A DNA stretch of 64,000 nt from Sporofaciens musculi (lineage in GTDB: Bacteria > Bacillota > Clostridia > Lachnospirales > Lachnospiraceae). The notes below the pieces were generated by a model. It searched no databases. It was not told the DNA's origin and was given only the letters and a program-made list of their open reading frames with translations. Positions 28,051 through 37,122 of this stretch are shown here, piece after piece. The stretch is from positions 3,844,501-3,908,500 of the forward strand of contig NZ_WUQX01000001.1 in the NCBI RefSeq assembly GCF_009830285.1. The letters are read 5' to 3'. The translations under genes and the position numbers were made by a program. The stretch's first letter is position 1. Each line of letters opens with the position of its first letter.

Positions 28051-28698
28051 TTGAACGTATTTGAAGCCGTGAAGCAGTCCGTCACCACAAGGCAGGCTGC
28101 GGAGCATTATGGAATCCATGTAAACCGGAATGGGATGTGCGTCTGCCCGTTCCACAACGACAAGAACCCAAGCATGAAGGTTGACCGCCGCTTTTACTGT
28201 TTCGGCTGCGGAGCCACCGGGGACGTGATTGACTTTGTTTCCCGTTTTTATGGAATCGGCAGTAAGGAAGCCGCCCTCATGCTGGCGCAGGACTTCTCCA
28301 TCCCCTATGAGGACGGGAGGAATGCCGGGAAGCCGCCCATCCGGCCACGTCTGCGGAGGGAAACGGAGGAACAGAAATTTAAGCGTATGGAGCGGCATTG
28401 TTTCCGGGTGCTGTCCGACTATTACCATCTCCTGCGCCGCTGGAAGGAGGAATACGCCCCACGCCAGCCCGATGAAGCATGGAACCCCCGGTTTGTGGAA
28501 GCCATGCAGAACATGAGCCGGGTGGAATACCTGATGGACGTGCTTCTCTCCGGGGATATTCAGGAGCGGGCGGCGCTTATAACAGGACACGGAAAGGAAG
28601 TGAGGAACCTTGAAAGACGAATGGCAGAATTTACCGCCCCAGATACGGCAGGAAATAGTGAACATGACAGACAGCACCGAACCGCCCCGGAGCGTTGA
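28051..28698 (+). CDS. CHC2 zinc-finger primase-like protein
   Basis: 215 residues from TTG 28051 after CAGGAGG. CVCPFHNDKNPSMKVD and RFYCFGCGATGDVIDF form the CHC2 zinc finger of DnaG-type primases. No TOPRIM domain follows, so it probably works with the VapE protein. The 3' end overlaps the next gene by 89 bp. Confidence 0.8.
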   Translation: MNVFEAVKQSVTTRQAAEHYGIHVNRNGMCVCPFHNDKNPSMKVDRRFYCFGCGATGDVIDFVSRFYGIGSKEAALMLAQDFSIPYEDGRNAGKPPIRPRLRRETEEQKFKRMERHCFRVLSDYYHLLRRWKEEYAPRQPDEAWNPRFVEAMQNMSRVEYLMDVLLSGDIQERAALITGHGKEVRNLERRMAEFTAPDTAGNSEHDRQHRTAPER

Positions 28699-30007
28699 AG
28701 AAGTAAAGGCTATGCTGGAAACCACCGAAAAAGGCGGCTTCCGCAACAGCATAAGCAACTGCCTGACCGTGTTCCAGTGCGACCCGCTCCTGTCCGGGGC
28801 GGTTGCCTACAACCTGCTGACTGACCGCACGGATATTTTAAAGCCTGTCGGCTACAAGAGGAATCAAGGCAGCCCCATGACCGATACGGACATGAAATAT
28901 ATCCGTCTGTATCTGGAAGAAACCTACGGCCTGACAAGCGAAAAAAAGATACAGGATGCCGCCGACCTTGCCGCCCACCAGAACAGCTACCACCCTGTCC
29001 GGGAGTATTTAAACAGCCTGACATGGGACGGAACCGAACGGATACGCTCCTGCCTGCGGCATTTTTTAGGAGCCGGTGAGGACGAGTATACTTTCCAATC
29101 CCTGCGCCTGTTCTTGTTGGGAGCCATCCACCGGGCATTTTCTCCCGGCTGCAAGTTTGAAGTCATGCTCTGTCTGGTAGGCGGGCAGGGAGCCGGGAAG
29201 TCCACCTTCTTCCGTCTGCTGGCAATCAAAGATGAGTGGTTCTCCGATGATTTGCGGAAGCTGGACGATGACAATGTATACCGGAAGCTACAAGGTCACT
29301 GGATAATCGAAATGTCGGAGATGATTGCCACCGCAAATGCAAAGAGCATAGAGGAAATCAAGTCCTTTTTGAGCCGCCAGAAGGAAGTCTACAAAATACC
29401 CTACGAAACCCACCCGGCAGACCGCCTAAGACAGTGCGTGTTCGGCGGCACATCCAACGCCCTTGACTTCCTGCCCCTTGACCGTTCCGGCAACCGCCGC
29501 TTTATCCCCATACAGGTATGCCCGGAACAGGCGGAAACACACATTTTAGAGGATGAAGCCGCTTCCAGAGCCTATTTAAACCAGGTATGGGCGGAAGCGA
29601 TGGAGATTTACAAAAGCGGCAGATGGAAGCTGACATTCAGCCCGGAAATGGTGCGCTATCTAAAGGAACGCCAGCGGGACTTTATGCCGGAGGACACCAA
29701 GGCCGGGATGATTCAGGCTTTCCTTGACAGCTGCCCCGGCGATACCATCTGCTCCAAACAGCTTTACAAAGAAGCCTTAAACCACGCTTTTGACGAGCCG
29801 AAACAATGGGAAATCCGGGAAATCAACGAGATAATGAACCAGTGCGTCACCGGCTGGAAGTATTTCTCCAATCCCCGGATGTTCGCCGGGTACGGCAGGC
29901 AGAAAGGATGGGAACGGGAAAAATCGGCAACGGACACTGGCAACGGGGCGGGAAAAACCCCAGAAGGATTTACGCCTGTGCCGGAGCAGATGGAGCTTCC
30001 TTTCTGA
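28610..30007 (+). CDS. VapE/VirE-type ATPase
   Basis: 465 residues from TTG 28610 after GGAAAGG. The central ATPase (virulence-associated protein E family) has Walker A VGGQGAGKSTFFRL (about 187-200), IIEMSEMIATANAKSIEEIK and VFGGTSNALDFLPLDRSGN. Related proteins act as replicative helicases of satellite phages and mobilizable elements. With the CHC2 protein it forms a two-gene replication module. Confidence 0.82.
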   Translation: MKDEWQNLPPQIRQEIVNMTDSTEPPRSVEEVKAMLETTEKGGFRNSISNCLTVFQCDPLLSGAVAYNLLTDRTDILKPVGYKRNQGSPMTDTDMKYIRLYLEETYGLTSEKKIQDAADLAAHQNSYHPVREYLNSLTWDGTERIRSCLRHFLGAGEDEYTFQSLRLFLLGAIHRAFSPGCKFEVMLCLVGGQGAGKSTFFRLLAIKDEWFSDDLRKLDDDNVYRKLQGHWIIEMSEMIATANAKSIEEIKSFLSRQKEVYKIPYETHPADRLRQCVFGGTSNALDFLPLDRSGNRRFIPIQVCPEQAETHILEDEAASRAYLNQVWAEAMEIYKSGRWKLTFSPEMVRYLKERQRDFMPEDTKAGMIQAFLDSCPGDTICSKQLYKEALNHAFDEPKQWEIREINEIMNQCVTGWKYFSNPRMFAGYGRQKGWEREKSATDTGNGAGKTPEGFTPVPEQMELPF

Positions 30008-30027
30008 AAAAATCCGGCAAATGACAG

Positions 30028-30215
30028 CCCGTTGCACACTTCGTTGCTATCCCGTTGCCGGGCCGGTTGCCGGGGAAAATCCCGTAACTGTCGGCTTTTC
30101 TCCCCTTTAACAACCAAAGCAACAGAAAAATAAAAGAAAAAGTATAAAATAACCCAACCGCCAGACAAGGATTAGTTCCAAGGTTTTTTGAAGCCCGTTG
30201 CCGGACTTCGTTGCC
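30028..30215. repeat. Direct repeats of CCCGTTGC...ACTTCGTTGC
   Basis: The pair CCCGTTGC and ACTTCGTTGC occurs at 30028-30047 and again at 30194-30214, with further CCGTTGCCGG / CCGGTTGCCGG copies at 30051-30073. The region is non-coding between vapE and the small TnpW-like gene. Candidate iterons or regulatory sites. Confidence 0.5.
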
Positions 30216-30260
30216 GACCTTCCCTGTCTGGCTGTTTTCATGTATGGAGGACAACTGCCT

Positions 30261-30458
30261 ATGGCGAAAAATAAAACAGAGATTCATGTCACCACAGTAT
30301 TTGACGGCGAGCTGGACGCTACGGACGTTTTCGTGAGCCTTATCGCACAGAAACACAGCAGAAAAACAGATAAAGATTATCTTGCTAAATCACAAGAAAT
30401 AGGATATAATAAAGGTGAGGTTCCAAGTGACCGTGTTCCGTCTGGATTGTGCGGGTAA
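30261..30458 (+). CDS. Small transposon-encoded protein before recombinase
   Basis: 65 residues, MAKNKTEIHVTTVFDGELDA with SLIAQKHSRK, of the small proteins that directly precede large serine recombinases in clostridial elements (TnpW-like role). TGGAGG lies before the ATG. It ends 6 bp before the recombinase. An excision-helper role is inferred. Confidence 0.6.
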   Translation: MAKNKTEIHVTTVFDGELDATDVFVSLIAQKHSRKTDKDYLAKSQEIGYNKGEVPSDRVPSGLCG

Positions 30459-30464
30459 ACGGTT

Positions 30465-32129
30465 ATGATGAACACTTTTGGATATACAGGAATGGACACA
30501 CTTCTTGCCGGGAGCTTCCGGGCAGCTATCTATTGCAGGCTGTCCAAGGACGACGACCTTGACGGGACGAGTGCCAGTATCGAGAACCAGCGGGATATGC
30601 TGGAAAAGTTCTGCCAGAAGCAGGGATGGGAGGTTACGGCAGTCTATCAGGACGACGGCTTCACCGGTTTGAACATGGAACGCCCCGACCTGAAACGGAT
30701 GTTGAAAGCCATTGAGCGGAAACAGGTAAACCTTGTGATTACAAAGGATTTATCAAGATTAGGACGGAACTACTTGCAGACAGGGCAGCTTATCGAGGAC
30801 TTCTTCCCAAGAAACGGTGTGCGCTACATCGCCATGAATGACGGTATCGACACCATGCGGGACAACAACGACATTGCGCCCTTTAAAAATATCCTGAATG
30901 AAATGTACAGCAAGGATATTTCCAAGAAAGTCCATTCTTCCTATGTGCTGAAGGCGCAGAAAGGCCAGTTCACCGGCTGTATCGCCCCGTTTGGCTACAA
31001 GAAAGACCCGGAGGACAAGAACCACCTTCTCATTGACGTGGAAACCGCCCCGGTTGTCCGGCTGATTTTCGGATATGCGCTGGACGGCCACGGCCCCAAC
31101 TACATCCGGCGCAGGCTGGAGGAAGGGAAGCACCCCTGCCCCACATGGTGGAACCGGAAGCGGGGACACCGGAACATCCGCACCAAATGGGAAAAGAAAG
31201 ACCCGGAGAACGGGCGGTACGTCTGGGACTTCTCCGTGATTAAGGAAATCCTGATGAACCCCGTTTACACAGGTGCAATCGCTTCCCAAAAGACCGAGTA
31301 CCGCTTTAAAATCGGCACTATCCGGGATAAGAAGCCGGAGGACTGGATTGTGGTGGAGGGGACGCATGAGCCACTGGTGGACAAAAAGGACTTTGCGATT
31401 GTGCAGGAAAAACTGAAATCCCGCCAGCGACCGGGCAAATCCGGGGAAATCAACCTCTTTGCAGGGCTGATAAAATGTGGGGAGTGCGGAAAGGCTCTTA
31501 CTATCCGCACCACGCATGAGAAGTTCCCGAAGCGGATTTTCTCCTGCAAGACCTACAATGCCTATGGGAAGCAGCACTGCACACAGCACCGGGTTGAGTT
31601 TGACACGCTCTATTCCCTTGTGCTGAACAAAATCCGGGAGTGCGCCGCCGCTGCCCTGACAGACAGTGAAGCAGTAGCCGGACGGCTGACCGATACCTGC
31701 CATGCCAGACAGAAAGACCAGCGGGAAGCGATGGAGCGCACCCTTGCCAAAGACGAAGAACGGATTGAAGTGCTGGAAAAGATGGTATTGCGGCTCTATG
31801 AGGATATGGTAGCCGGACGAATCACAGAAGAAAACTTCAATCTCCTGCTGGAAAAGACACAGAAGGAACAGGCGGAATTAAAAGCCAAGGCTGAGGAAGG
31901 CCGGAAACGCCTTGCCGATGAAATCCGGCTTGCCGTGGACGCAAGGCAGTGGGTGGAATCCATACAGGAATACCGGGACATCACCGAGCTGGACGCTTCC
32001 ACCTTAAACCGCCTGATTAAAGAAATCGTTGTCCATGAAACCATAGACAGCGACAAAACAAGACACATTTCTATCGAAATTCATTTTAATCTCAAACCCA
32101 TACCGGAAGTGGAGCAGGTCACAGGCTGA
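30465..32129 (+). CDS. Large serine recombinase of the maff2-inserted element
   Basis: 554 residues. Catalytic Ser27 lies in [28 protein letters not shown] closes the resolvase core. The recombinase domain contains ETAPVVRLIFGYALDGHGPN, the zinc ribbon KCGECGKALTI (about 335) and a coiled coil (about 425-485). Intact frame. It lies about 110 bp inside the right end and is the likely catalyst of insertion into maff2. Closest in the window to the broken recombinase at 3621. Confidence 0.92.
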   Translation: MMNTFGYTGMDTLLAGSFRAAIYCRLSKDDDLDGTSASIENQRDMLEKFCQKQGWEVTAVYQDDGFTGLNMERPDLKRMLKAIERKQVNLVITKDLSRLGRNYLQTGQLIEDFFPRNGVRYIAMNDGIDTMRDNNDIAPFKNILNEMYSKDISKKVHSSYVLKAQKGQFTGCIAPFGYKKDPEDKNHLLIDVETAPVVRLIFGYALDGHGPNYIRRRLEEGKHPCPTWWNRKRGHRNIRTKWEKKDPENGRYVWDFSVIKEILMNPVYTGAIASQKTEYRFKIGTIRDKKPEDWIVVEGTHEPLVDKKDFAIVQEKLKSRQRPGKSGEINLFAGLIKCGECGKALTIRTTHEKFPKRIFSCKTYNAYGKQHCTQHRVEFDTLYSLVLNKIRECAAAALTDSEAVAGRLTDTCHARQKDQREAMERTLAKDEERIEVLEKMVLRLYEDMVAGRITEENFNLLLEKTQKEQAELKAKAEEGRKRLADEIRLAVDARQWVESIQEYRDITELDASTLNRLIKEIVVHETIDSDKTRHISIEIHFNLKPIPEVEQVTG

Positions 32130-32235
32130 CCGCTCCCCTGCTCCGGGGGATTCTTTAAAAACTCCATATATATTTCTTGACGTGCCGCCGCCCGCCAGAA
32201 AGCTGTATTGTTCCTACTAATTGGGGATAACACAG

Positions 32236-32307
32236 CTTATGGCGGGCGGCGGCGTTGCCCTTATCGGCATGACCCTTGTACCGCTGCTTTCCGGCTTGTT
32301 CGGTTAA
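32236..32307 (+). pseudogene. Maff2-family membrane protein, 3' part
   Basis: LMAGGGVALIGMTLVPLLSG and LFG stop: the glycine-rich C-terminal membrane segment of Maff2, in frame with 18448-18597 when the element is removed. Confidence 0.85.
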
Positions 32308-32326
32308 GAAGCGCGGGTAAAGGCTT

Positions 32327-33199
32327 ATGCAGAGCATACTTGACGCGATTAACGAATGGATAAAGGAAATCCTCATAGGAGCCATAAACGGTAATCTGTC
32401 AACTATGTTCGGGGACGTAAACGAAAAAGTCGGCACTATCGCCGCAGAGGTAGGGCAGACCCCGCAAGGGTGGAACGCAAATATATTCTCCATGATACAG
32501 ACCCTTAGTGAGAATGTAATCGTACCCATTGCGGGGCTTGTCATTACCTACGTCCTATGCTATGAGCTTATCAGCATGGTAACGGAAAAGAACAATATGC
32601 ACGACGTTGACACTTCCATGTTCTTCAAGTGGGTGTTCAAGGCGTTTGTGGCAGTCTACCTTGTGACGCACACCTTTGACATCACTATGGCGGTGTTCGA
32701 TATGGCGCAGCACGTTGTTTCCGGCGCGGCGGGGGGGGTTATCGGCGGCAGCACAGAGATTGATGTTGCCGCCGCCCTTGCTTCCATGCAGGACGGGCTT
32801 GACGCTATGGAAATCCCCGAACTGCTCTTACTTGTCATGGAAACAAGCCTTGTGAGCTTGTGCATGAAAATCATGTCCGTACTGATAACCGTTATCCTCT
32901 ACGGAAGAATGATAGAGATTTACCTTTACTGTTCGGTATCGCCTATCCCGTTTGCAACTATGACGAACCGGGAATGGGGGCAGATAGGAAACAACTACCT
33001 CAAATCCCTGTTCGCTATCGGTTTTCAAGGCTTCCTCATAATGATATGCGTCGGCATTTACGCCGTACTGGTGAACAACATGATAATAGCGGACAATCTG
33101 CACAGCGCGATATTCTCCCTTGCAGCCTATACCGTTATCCTCTGTTTCTCCCTGTTCAAATCCGGCGCACTGGCGAAGTCGATATTCTCCGCGCATTAG
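32327..33199 (+). CDS. TrbL/VirB6-like membrane protein (CD1107 family)
   Basis: 290 residues with five or six membrane segments (about 60-85, 100-125, 165-190, 195-215, 230-255, 260-285). AINEWIKEILIGAINGNL and WNANIFSMIQTLSENVIVPI mark the family. VirB6-type proteins form the inner-membrane base of the transfer channel. It directly follows maff2 as in other Tn1549-type elements. Intact. Confidence 0.82.
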   Translation: MQSILDAINEWIKEILIGAINGNLSTMFGDVNEKVGTIAAEVGQTPQGWNANIFSMIQTLSENVIVPIAGLVITYVLCYELISMVTEKNNMHDVDTSMFFKWVFKAFVAVYLVTHTFDITMAVFDMAQHVVSGAAGGVIGGSTEIDVAAALASMQDGLDAMEIPELLLLVMETSLVSLCMKIMSVLITVILYGRMIEIYLYCSVSPIPFATMTNREWGQIGNNYLKSLFAIGFQGFLIMICVGIYAVLVNNMIIADNLHSAIFSLAAYTVILCFSLFKSGALAKSIFSAH

Positions 33200-33205
33200 C
33201 GGCGT

Positions 33206-33264
33206 GTCAAGGATAGGGTGGAGATTTTCAGAGCGAAGCGGCGAAAATACGACCCGACCTTGAC
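33206..33264 (+). repeat. Family B hairpin, copy 3
   Basis: GTCAAGG (33206-33212) and CCTTGAC (33258-33264) enclose GGTGGAGATTTTC and GAAAATACGACC, as in the copies at 10710 and 13731. A separate GGCAAAGG/CCTTTGCC hairpin follows at 33292-33318. It lies in the trbL-prgI intergenic region. Confidence 0.7.
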
Positions 33265-33376
33265 GCGGATAACCCCCATAAAATACGGGCGGGCAAAGGG
33301 CATAAATTGACCTTTGCCTTGATTACCCTTATGGGAGATTACAGCAACACCAAACCCAGAGAAAGGAGGTTTTCAC

Positions 33377-33778
33377 TTGGCGTATGTACCCGTACCCAAA
33401 GATTTATCCAAAGTCAAGACAAAAGTAGCGTTCAACCTTACCAAACGGCAGATTGTATGTTTTGCGGCGGCTCTCCTGTTCGGCTTGCCGCTTTTCTTTC
33501 TGCTCAAAGACAGCACAGGCACAAGCCTTGCGTCTATGGCTATGATTGCCGTCATGCTGCCCTGTTTCCTGTTCGCCATGTATGAAAAGCATGGACAGCC
33601 CCTTGAAGTGGTGGTGAAGAACATAATTCAGACGAAATTCATAGCCCCCAAAGAACGACCATACAGGACAGACAACTTTTATTCCGTCTTAGAACGGCAG
33701 AGAAAACTTGAAAAGGAGGTATCAGCGATTGCAAAAGGAAACACGAAGAAACAGCGCGGCGGGAAGCGCAAAGCCTAA
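33377..33778 (+). CDS. PrgI-family membrane protein
   Basis: 133 residues from TTG 33377 after AAAGGAGG. Two membrane helices are formed by QIVCFAAALLFGLPLFFLL and SMAMIAVMLPCFLFAMY; VKNIIQTKFIAPKERPYRT follows. PrgI proteins are the VirB3-like partner encoded before VirB4. Overlaps the VirB4 gene by 50 bp. Confidence 0.82.
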   Translation: MAYVPVPKDLSKVKTKVAFNLTKRQIVCFAAALLFGLPLFFLLKDSTGTSLASMAMIAVMLPCFLFAMYEKHGQPLEVVVKNIIQTKFIAPKERPYRTDNFYSVLERQRKLEKEVSAIAKGNTKKQRGGKRKA

Positions 33779-36166
33779 CCCGCCCCGCAAGCTCACCCGC
33801 GCCGAGAAAAAGCAGATTGCGGAAATCATCAGACAGGCAAAGGGCGACGGGAAAGCGCACACCGCGCAGCAGACAATCCCCTATATCCAGATGTACCCGG
33901 ACGGTATCTGCAAGGTTACGGGACGGAAATATTCAAAGACCGTCGCCTTTGAAGATATTAACTATCAGCTTGCACAGGCAGACGACAAGACCGCCATTTT
34001 TGAGAACTGGTGCGACTTCCTAAACTACTTTGACGCTTCCGTTTCGGTGCAGCTCTCTTTCATCAATCAGGGGACGCAGCGGGGCGAAGCGGAAAAAGCG
34101 GTCAATATCCCGGCACAGGAGGACGCTTTCAATTCTATCCGAACAGAATACCGGGATATGCTGAAAAACCAGCTTGCAAAGGGCAACAACGGGCTTGTCA
34201 AAGCAAAATATATCACCTTTGCCATTGAAGCCGACAGTCTGGGCGCGGCGAAATCCCGCCTTGCCCGTATCGAAACGGACGTACTGAACAACTTTAAGCT
34301 CTTGGGCGTAGCTGCCCGCCCCATGACAGGCTATGAACGCCTTAAAATGCTGCATGGCATTTTCCACCCGGAGGGCGGGCAGTTTGCCTTTGATTTTTCA
34401 TGGCTTGCCCCGTCCGGGCTTTCCACAAAGGACTTTATCGCCCCGTCCTCTTTCCGTTTTGGCGAGGGGCGGTATTTCCGCATGGGGCGCAAAATCGGCG
34501 CGGTTTCATTCCTTGAAATCCTTGCGCCGGAATTAAACGACCGTATCTTATCGGATATTCTGGACTTGGAAACGGGCGTTATCGTCAATCTGCATATCCA
34601 CAGTATCGACCAGACCGAAGCCATAAAGACAATCAAGCGGAAAATCACCGACCTTGACAAAATGAAAATCGAGGAACAGAAAAAAGCGGTACGCAGCGGC
34701 TATGACATGGATATAATCCCGTCCGACCTTGCCACTTTCGGCAGCGAAGCGAAAAATCTCTTACAGGACTTGCAGAGCCGGAATGAAAGAATGTTCCTTT
34801 TGACGTTCCTTGTGGTGAACATGGCAGACACAAAAAGGAAACTGGAAAATGACGTGTTCGCGGCGGCGGGTATAGCACAGAAGAACAACTGCGCCTTAAC
34901 CCGCCTTGACTACCAACAGGAAGCGGGGCTTATGTCCTCTGTACCGCTTGGGGAGAACCTTATCCCCATTCAAAGGGGCTTACCACGTCAAGCACCGCTA
35001 TCTTTATCCCCTTTATCACACAGGAGCTTTTTCAATCTGGCGCGGCTTTATACTACGGCTTAAACGCCCTGTCTAACAACATGATACTCTGCGACCGCAA
35101 GCAGCTTAAAAACCCCAACGGCTTAATCTTGGGTACGCCGGGAAGCGGGAAATCCTTTGCAGCCAAACGGGAAATGACAAACGCTTTCCTCATTACAGAC
35201 GACGACATAATTATCTGCGACCCGGAAGCAGAGTATTTTTCCCTTGTGCAGCGGCTTGACGGGCAAGTGATACGCTTGTCGCCTACGGGCAAGGGCATTG
35301 ACGGGAAACCCCAGTATGTAAACCCTATGGATATTAACCTTAATTACAGCGAGGACGACAGCCCCCTTGCGCTGAAATCCGACTTTATCCTCTCCCTCTG
35401 CGAGCTTGTCATAGGCGGCAAGGAGGGCTTGCAGCCCGTCGATAAGACCGTCATTGACCGCGCCGTTAGGAACGTGTACCGCCCTTTCCTTGCAGACCCC
35501 GCCCCGGAGAAAATGCCGATTTTGGGCGACCTCTACGACGAGCTTTTGAAGCAGCCGGAGCCGGAAGCGGCGCGTATCGCGGCGGCATTGGAGCTTTATG
35601 TTTCCGGGAGCCTTAACGTATTTAACCACCGTACCAACGTGGAACTGAACAACCGCCTTGTCTGCTTTGACATCAAGCAGCTTGGGAAGCAGCTCAAAAA
35701 GTTAGGTATGCTCATTGTGCAGGACCAGGTATGGAACCGCGTCACCGTCAACCGGGCAGAAAGGAAATCCACCCGGTATTTTATGGACGAATTTCATCTT
35801 CTCTTGAAAGAGGAACAGACCGCCGCCTATTCCGTTGAAATCTGGAAGCGTTTCCGTAAATGGGGCGGCATACCCACAGCCATTACGCAGAACGTCAAGG
35901 ATTTGCTTGCTTCCCGCGAAGTGGAGAATATCTTTGAAAACTCTGATTTTGTCCTCATGCTCAATCAGGCGGCGGGCGACCGGGCTATCCTTGCAAAGCA
36001 GCTCAACATCTCCCCGCAGCAGATGAAATATGTCACCCACACCGAAGCGGGCGAGGGGCTTATCTTCTACGGGAACGTGGTGCTGCCCTTTGTAGACCGT
36101 TTCCCGAAAGACACCGAGCTTTACCGGGTAATGACGACGAAGCCGGAGGAAGTGGGCGAAGCATGA
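33729..36166 (+). pseudogene. VirB4/TraE-type conjugation ATPase, one-base frameshift
   Basis: Start TTG 33729 after AAGGAGG. The first 415 residues (YPDGICKVTGRKYSKTVAFE; DFSWLAPSGLSTKDFIAPSS) are followed by the ATPase part with Walker A LILGTPGSGKSFAAKRE and Walker B RYFMDEFHLLL (residues after 35081). The run GGGG at 34975-34978 needs one more G to read RGLTTSSTAIFIPFITQELF. The protein would be about 812 residues, normal for the family. A single indel, possibly a base-call error, breaks an otherwise perfect gene. Confidence 0.85.
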
Positions 36167-37122
36167 ACGGGCTGAAAACTGACACCATCATCAACCGGGA
36201 CGCGCTCTATGCCTTGCGGGAGCTTCCAGAGGAAAGCGTACACTGTTGCGTCACAAGCCCGCCCTACTACGCACTTAGAGATTACGGGCTTGATATGCAG
36301 ATTGGGAGGGAGGACACGCCGGAGCAGTACATTGACAGGCTGACCGAGGTTTTCCGCGAGCTGCGCCGGGTACTGCGTTCTGACGGCACTTTCTGGCTGA
36401 ATATCGCGGACACCTACTGCGGCACAGGGAACAAGGGCTACCATGCAGACCCGAAGAACCCGAAAGGGAGGAACGGACAGCAGATTGCAAGAAACAACCG
36501 CGTTTCCGGCTGCAAACAAAAGGACTTAATCGGTATCCCTTGGCTTTTAGCTTTTGCCCTACGCGCTGACGGGTGGTATTTAAGGAGCGACATTATCTGG
36601 CAGAAAGAAAACCCCATGCCGGAGAGCGTGAAAGACCGCCCTACCCGCTGCTATGAACATATCTTTCTGCTTACGAAGTCAAAGAAATATTTCTATGACG
36701 CAGCCGCCATAGCCGAGCCGTTAGCCCCCACAACGGCGGCGCGGTACCGCACCGGGCGCAGCGCGGGACAGAAATATGCGGACGAAGTACCCGGACAGGG
36801 GAACGTACAGGGGCTTAACCGGGCGAGAAGCGGCAGCTACTACGACGAAGCCCTCATGCCGACCATGCGGAACAGGCGGGACGTGTGGCTTATCAATACC
36901 GTTCCCTACAAGGGCGGGCATTTCGCCGCGTTCCCGCCAAAACTTGCCGAAACCTGTATCAAGGCGGGCTGTCCGAAAGGCGGCGTTGTGCTTGACCCCT
37001 TTTTCGGCAGCGGCACGACGGGGGCAGCCGCAAAGCAGCTTGACAGGCATTATATAGGCATTGAGATAAACGCCGAGTATTGCGCCCTTGCAAGGGCGCG
37101 GATTGGAGGGACAGACACATAA
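36163..37122 (+). CDS. DNA methyltransferase (N4-cytosine/N6-adenine, beta order)
   Basis: 319 residues. Motif IV TSPPYYALRDYGLDMQIG comes before motif I VVLDPFFGSGTTGAA, the beta-class order. The target-recognition region lies between (about 80-250). SPPY suggests amino-methylation of cytosine or adenine. No restriction gene is nearby, so it is an orphan methylase that probably protects transferred DNA. It overlaps the VirB4 stop by 4 bp. Confidence 0.85.
   Translation: MNGLKTDTIINRDALYALRELPEESVHCCVTSPPYYALRDYGLDMQIGREDTPEQYIDRLTEVFRELRRVLRSDGTFWLNIADTYCGTGNKGYHADPKNPKGRNGQQIARNNRVSGCKQKDLIGIPWLLAFALRADGWYLRSDIIWQKENPMPESVKDRPTRCYEHIFLLTKSKKYFYDAAAIAEPLAPTTAARYRTGRSAGQKYADEVPGQGNVQGLNRARSGSYYDEALMPTMRNRRDVWLINTVPYKGGHFAAFPPKLAETCIKAGCPKGGVVLDPFFGSGTTGAAAKQLDRHYIGIEINAEYCALARARIGGTDT

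Larger units (their letters stand above)
18598..32240 (+). mobile_element. Second integrative element, inserted in maff2
   Basis: A 13.6-kb element with junctions CAGGTCATGG (left) and CAGCTTATGG (right). Joining them at the shared ATGG recreates a full maff2 frame (MKQVMAGGG...). Contents: regulators, TnpV, SymE-like protein, APH-like and GNAT cargo, replication-initiator-like protein, MobQ relaxase (interrupted by an IS), CHC2 and VapE proteins, TnpW-like gene and a large serine recombinase at the right end. It lacks a secretion system, so it is a mobilizable element. Confidence 0.82.
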
